From Deltaproteobacteria bacterium (GTDB lineage: Bacteria > Myxococcota_A > UBA9042 > DTJE01), in contig JADHTP010000184.1 of the NCBI GenBank assembly GCA_016784945.1, positions 1 to 6,405 on the forward strand: DNA of 6,405 bases. The letters run 5' to 3'. Shown here piece after piece: positions 6,298 through 6,405 of this stretch. The position numbers and the translations under genes were made by a program. The notes beneath the pieces are model-generated. The model was not told the origin of the DNA. It saw only the letters and a program-made list of their open reading frames with translations, and made no database searches. Each line of letters opens with the position of its first letter. Position 1 is the first letter of the stretch.

Positions 6298-6329
6298 GGG
6301 TAAGAGGGTAAGAGGGTAAAAGTGTAAAG
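6298..6329. repeat. Short tandem 8-bp repeats just after the right-edge gene
   Basis: GGGTAAGA (6298-6305), GGGTAAGA (6306-6313), GGGTAAAA (6314-6321) and GTGTAAAG (6322-6329) form four 8-bp units decaying toward the gene. On the minus strand they read as TTACCC-type repeats starting two bases after the stop codon. Confidence 0.75.
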
Positions 6330-6331
6330 TG

Positions 6332-6405
6332 TTACCGGATTGACCTCACGGGACGAAAACCGAGGTAGTTGTAGCGGTCGCCCGGGTCGTTCCTGCTGCG
6401 GTACG
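6332..6405 (-). CDS. FGE-sulfatase/C-type-lectin-fold protein, C-terminal end only (5' partial)
   Basis: The minus strand reads in from the right edge and ends at TAA (6334-6332). The visible 23 residues are YRSRNDPGDRYNYLGFRPVR then SIR. The R-x-R-N-D-P-x-x-R-x-x-x-L-G-F-R pattern is the diagnostic end of the formylglycine-generating-enzyme-like (SUMF1) fold. The same ending is common in variable proteins of diversity-generating retroelements, where Asn codons (AAC) are mutated at adenines. The TAC-AAC-TAC and AGC/AGG codons here would fit such a product but do not prove it. The rest of the protein, and therefore its role, lies outside the window. Confidence 0.75.
   Translation of the reverse strand, partial: YRSRNDPGDRYNYLGFRPVRSIR

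Noticed and set aside
6298..6329. CRISPR-like or telomere-like array
   Set aside because: The units are 8 bp with no spacers, only four copies, and they decay; this is a simple tandem repeat.

Overview
The window looks like a chromosomal stretch from a GC-rich Gram-negative bacterium. The signs are a ferrous-iron uptake locus next to a signal-peptide-bearing probable outer-membrane beta-barrel protein, and a secreted protein with a Gly/Cys-plus-membrane-anchor sorting tail. That tail recalls the MYXO-CTERM, Synerg-CTERM and GlyGly-CTERM types, so a deltaproteobacterial-grade organism (Desulfobacterota or Myxococcota) fits. The taxon is an inference.

Left part (1-3610): an iron module on the plus strand. 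It opens with the 3' part of a gene fusing a DtxR-type metalloregulator to a FeoA domain. A good internal ribosome binding site and ATG sit exactly where a standalone 75-residue FeoA would begin. A GC hairpin with a T tract follows the stop codon. An 18-bp perfect palindrome then covers the start codon of a complete feoB (706 aa). Fifteen bases after feoB begins a 261-aa exported, probably beta-barrel protein. The likely scheme is that the iron sensor controls feoB through the palindrome, FeoB moves Fe2+ across the inner membrane, and the barrel may serve the outer-membrane step.

Middle (3611-5595): a decayed minus-strand C-terminus of a cation diffusion facilitator (DmeF-like metal efflux), then a less GC-rich plus-strand gene for a 504-aa secreted, C-terminally anchored protein with three near-identical EETSPPTD repeats.

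Right part (5596-6405): a graveyard of mobile DNA. A minus-strand remnant of an IS66-family transposase C-terminus is split by a 168-bp MITE-like element with perfect 15-bp terminal inverted repeats and a 10-bp target duplication. Removing the element and one duplication restores 62 continuous IS66 codons. A 37-residue plus-strand gene tail of unknown origin abuts it. At the right edge is the 3' end of a minus-strand gene for an FGE-sulfatase/C-type-lectin-fold protein. Its last residues resemble the variable-protein ends of diversity-generating retroelements (DGRs), and 8-bp repeats and a GC hairpin lie just downstream. No template repeat or reverse transcriptase is visible, so the DGR idea remains a hypothesis.
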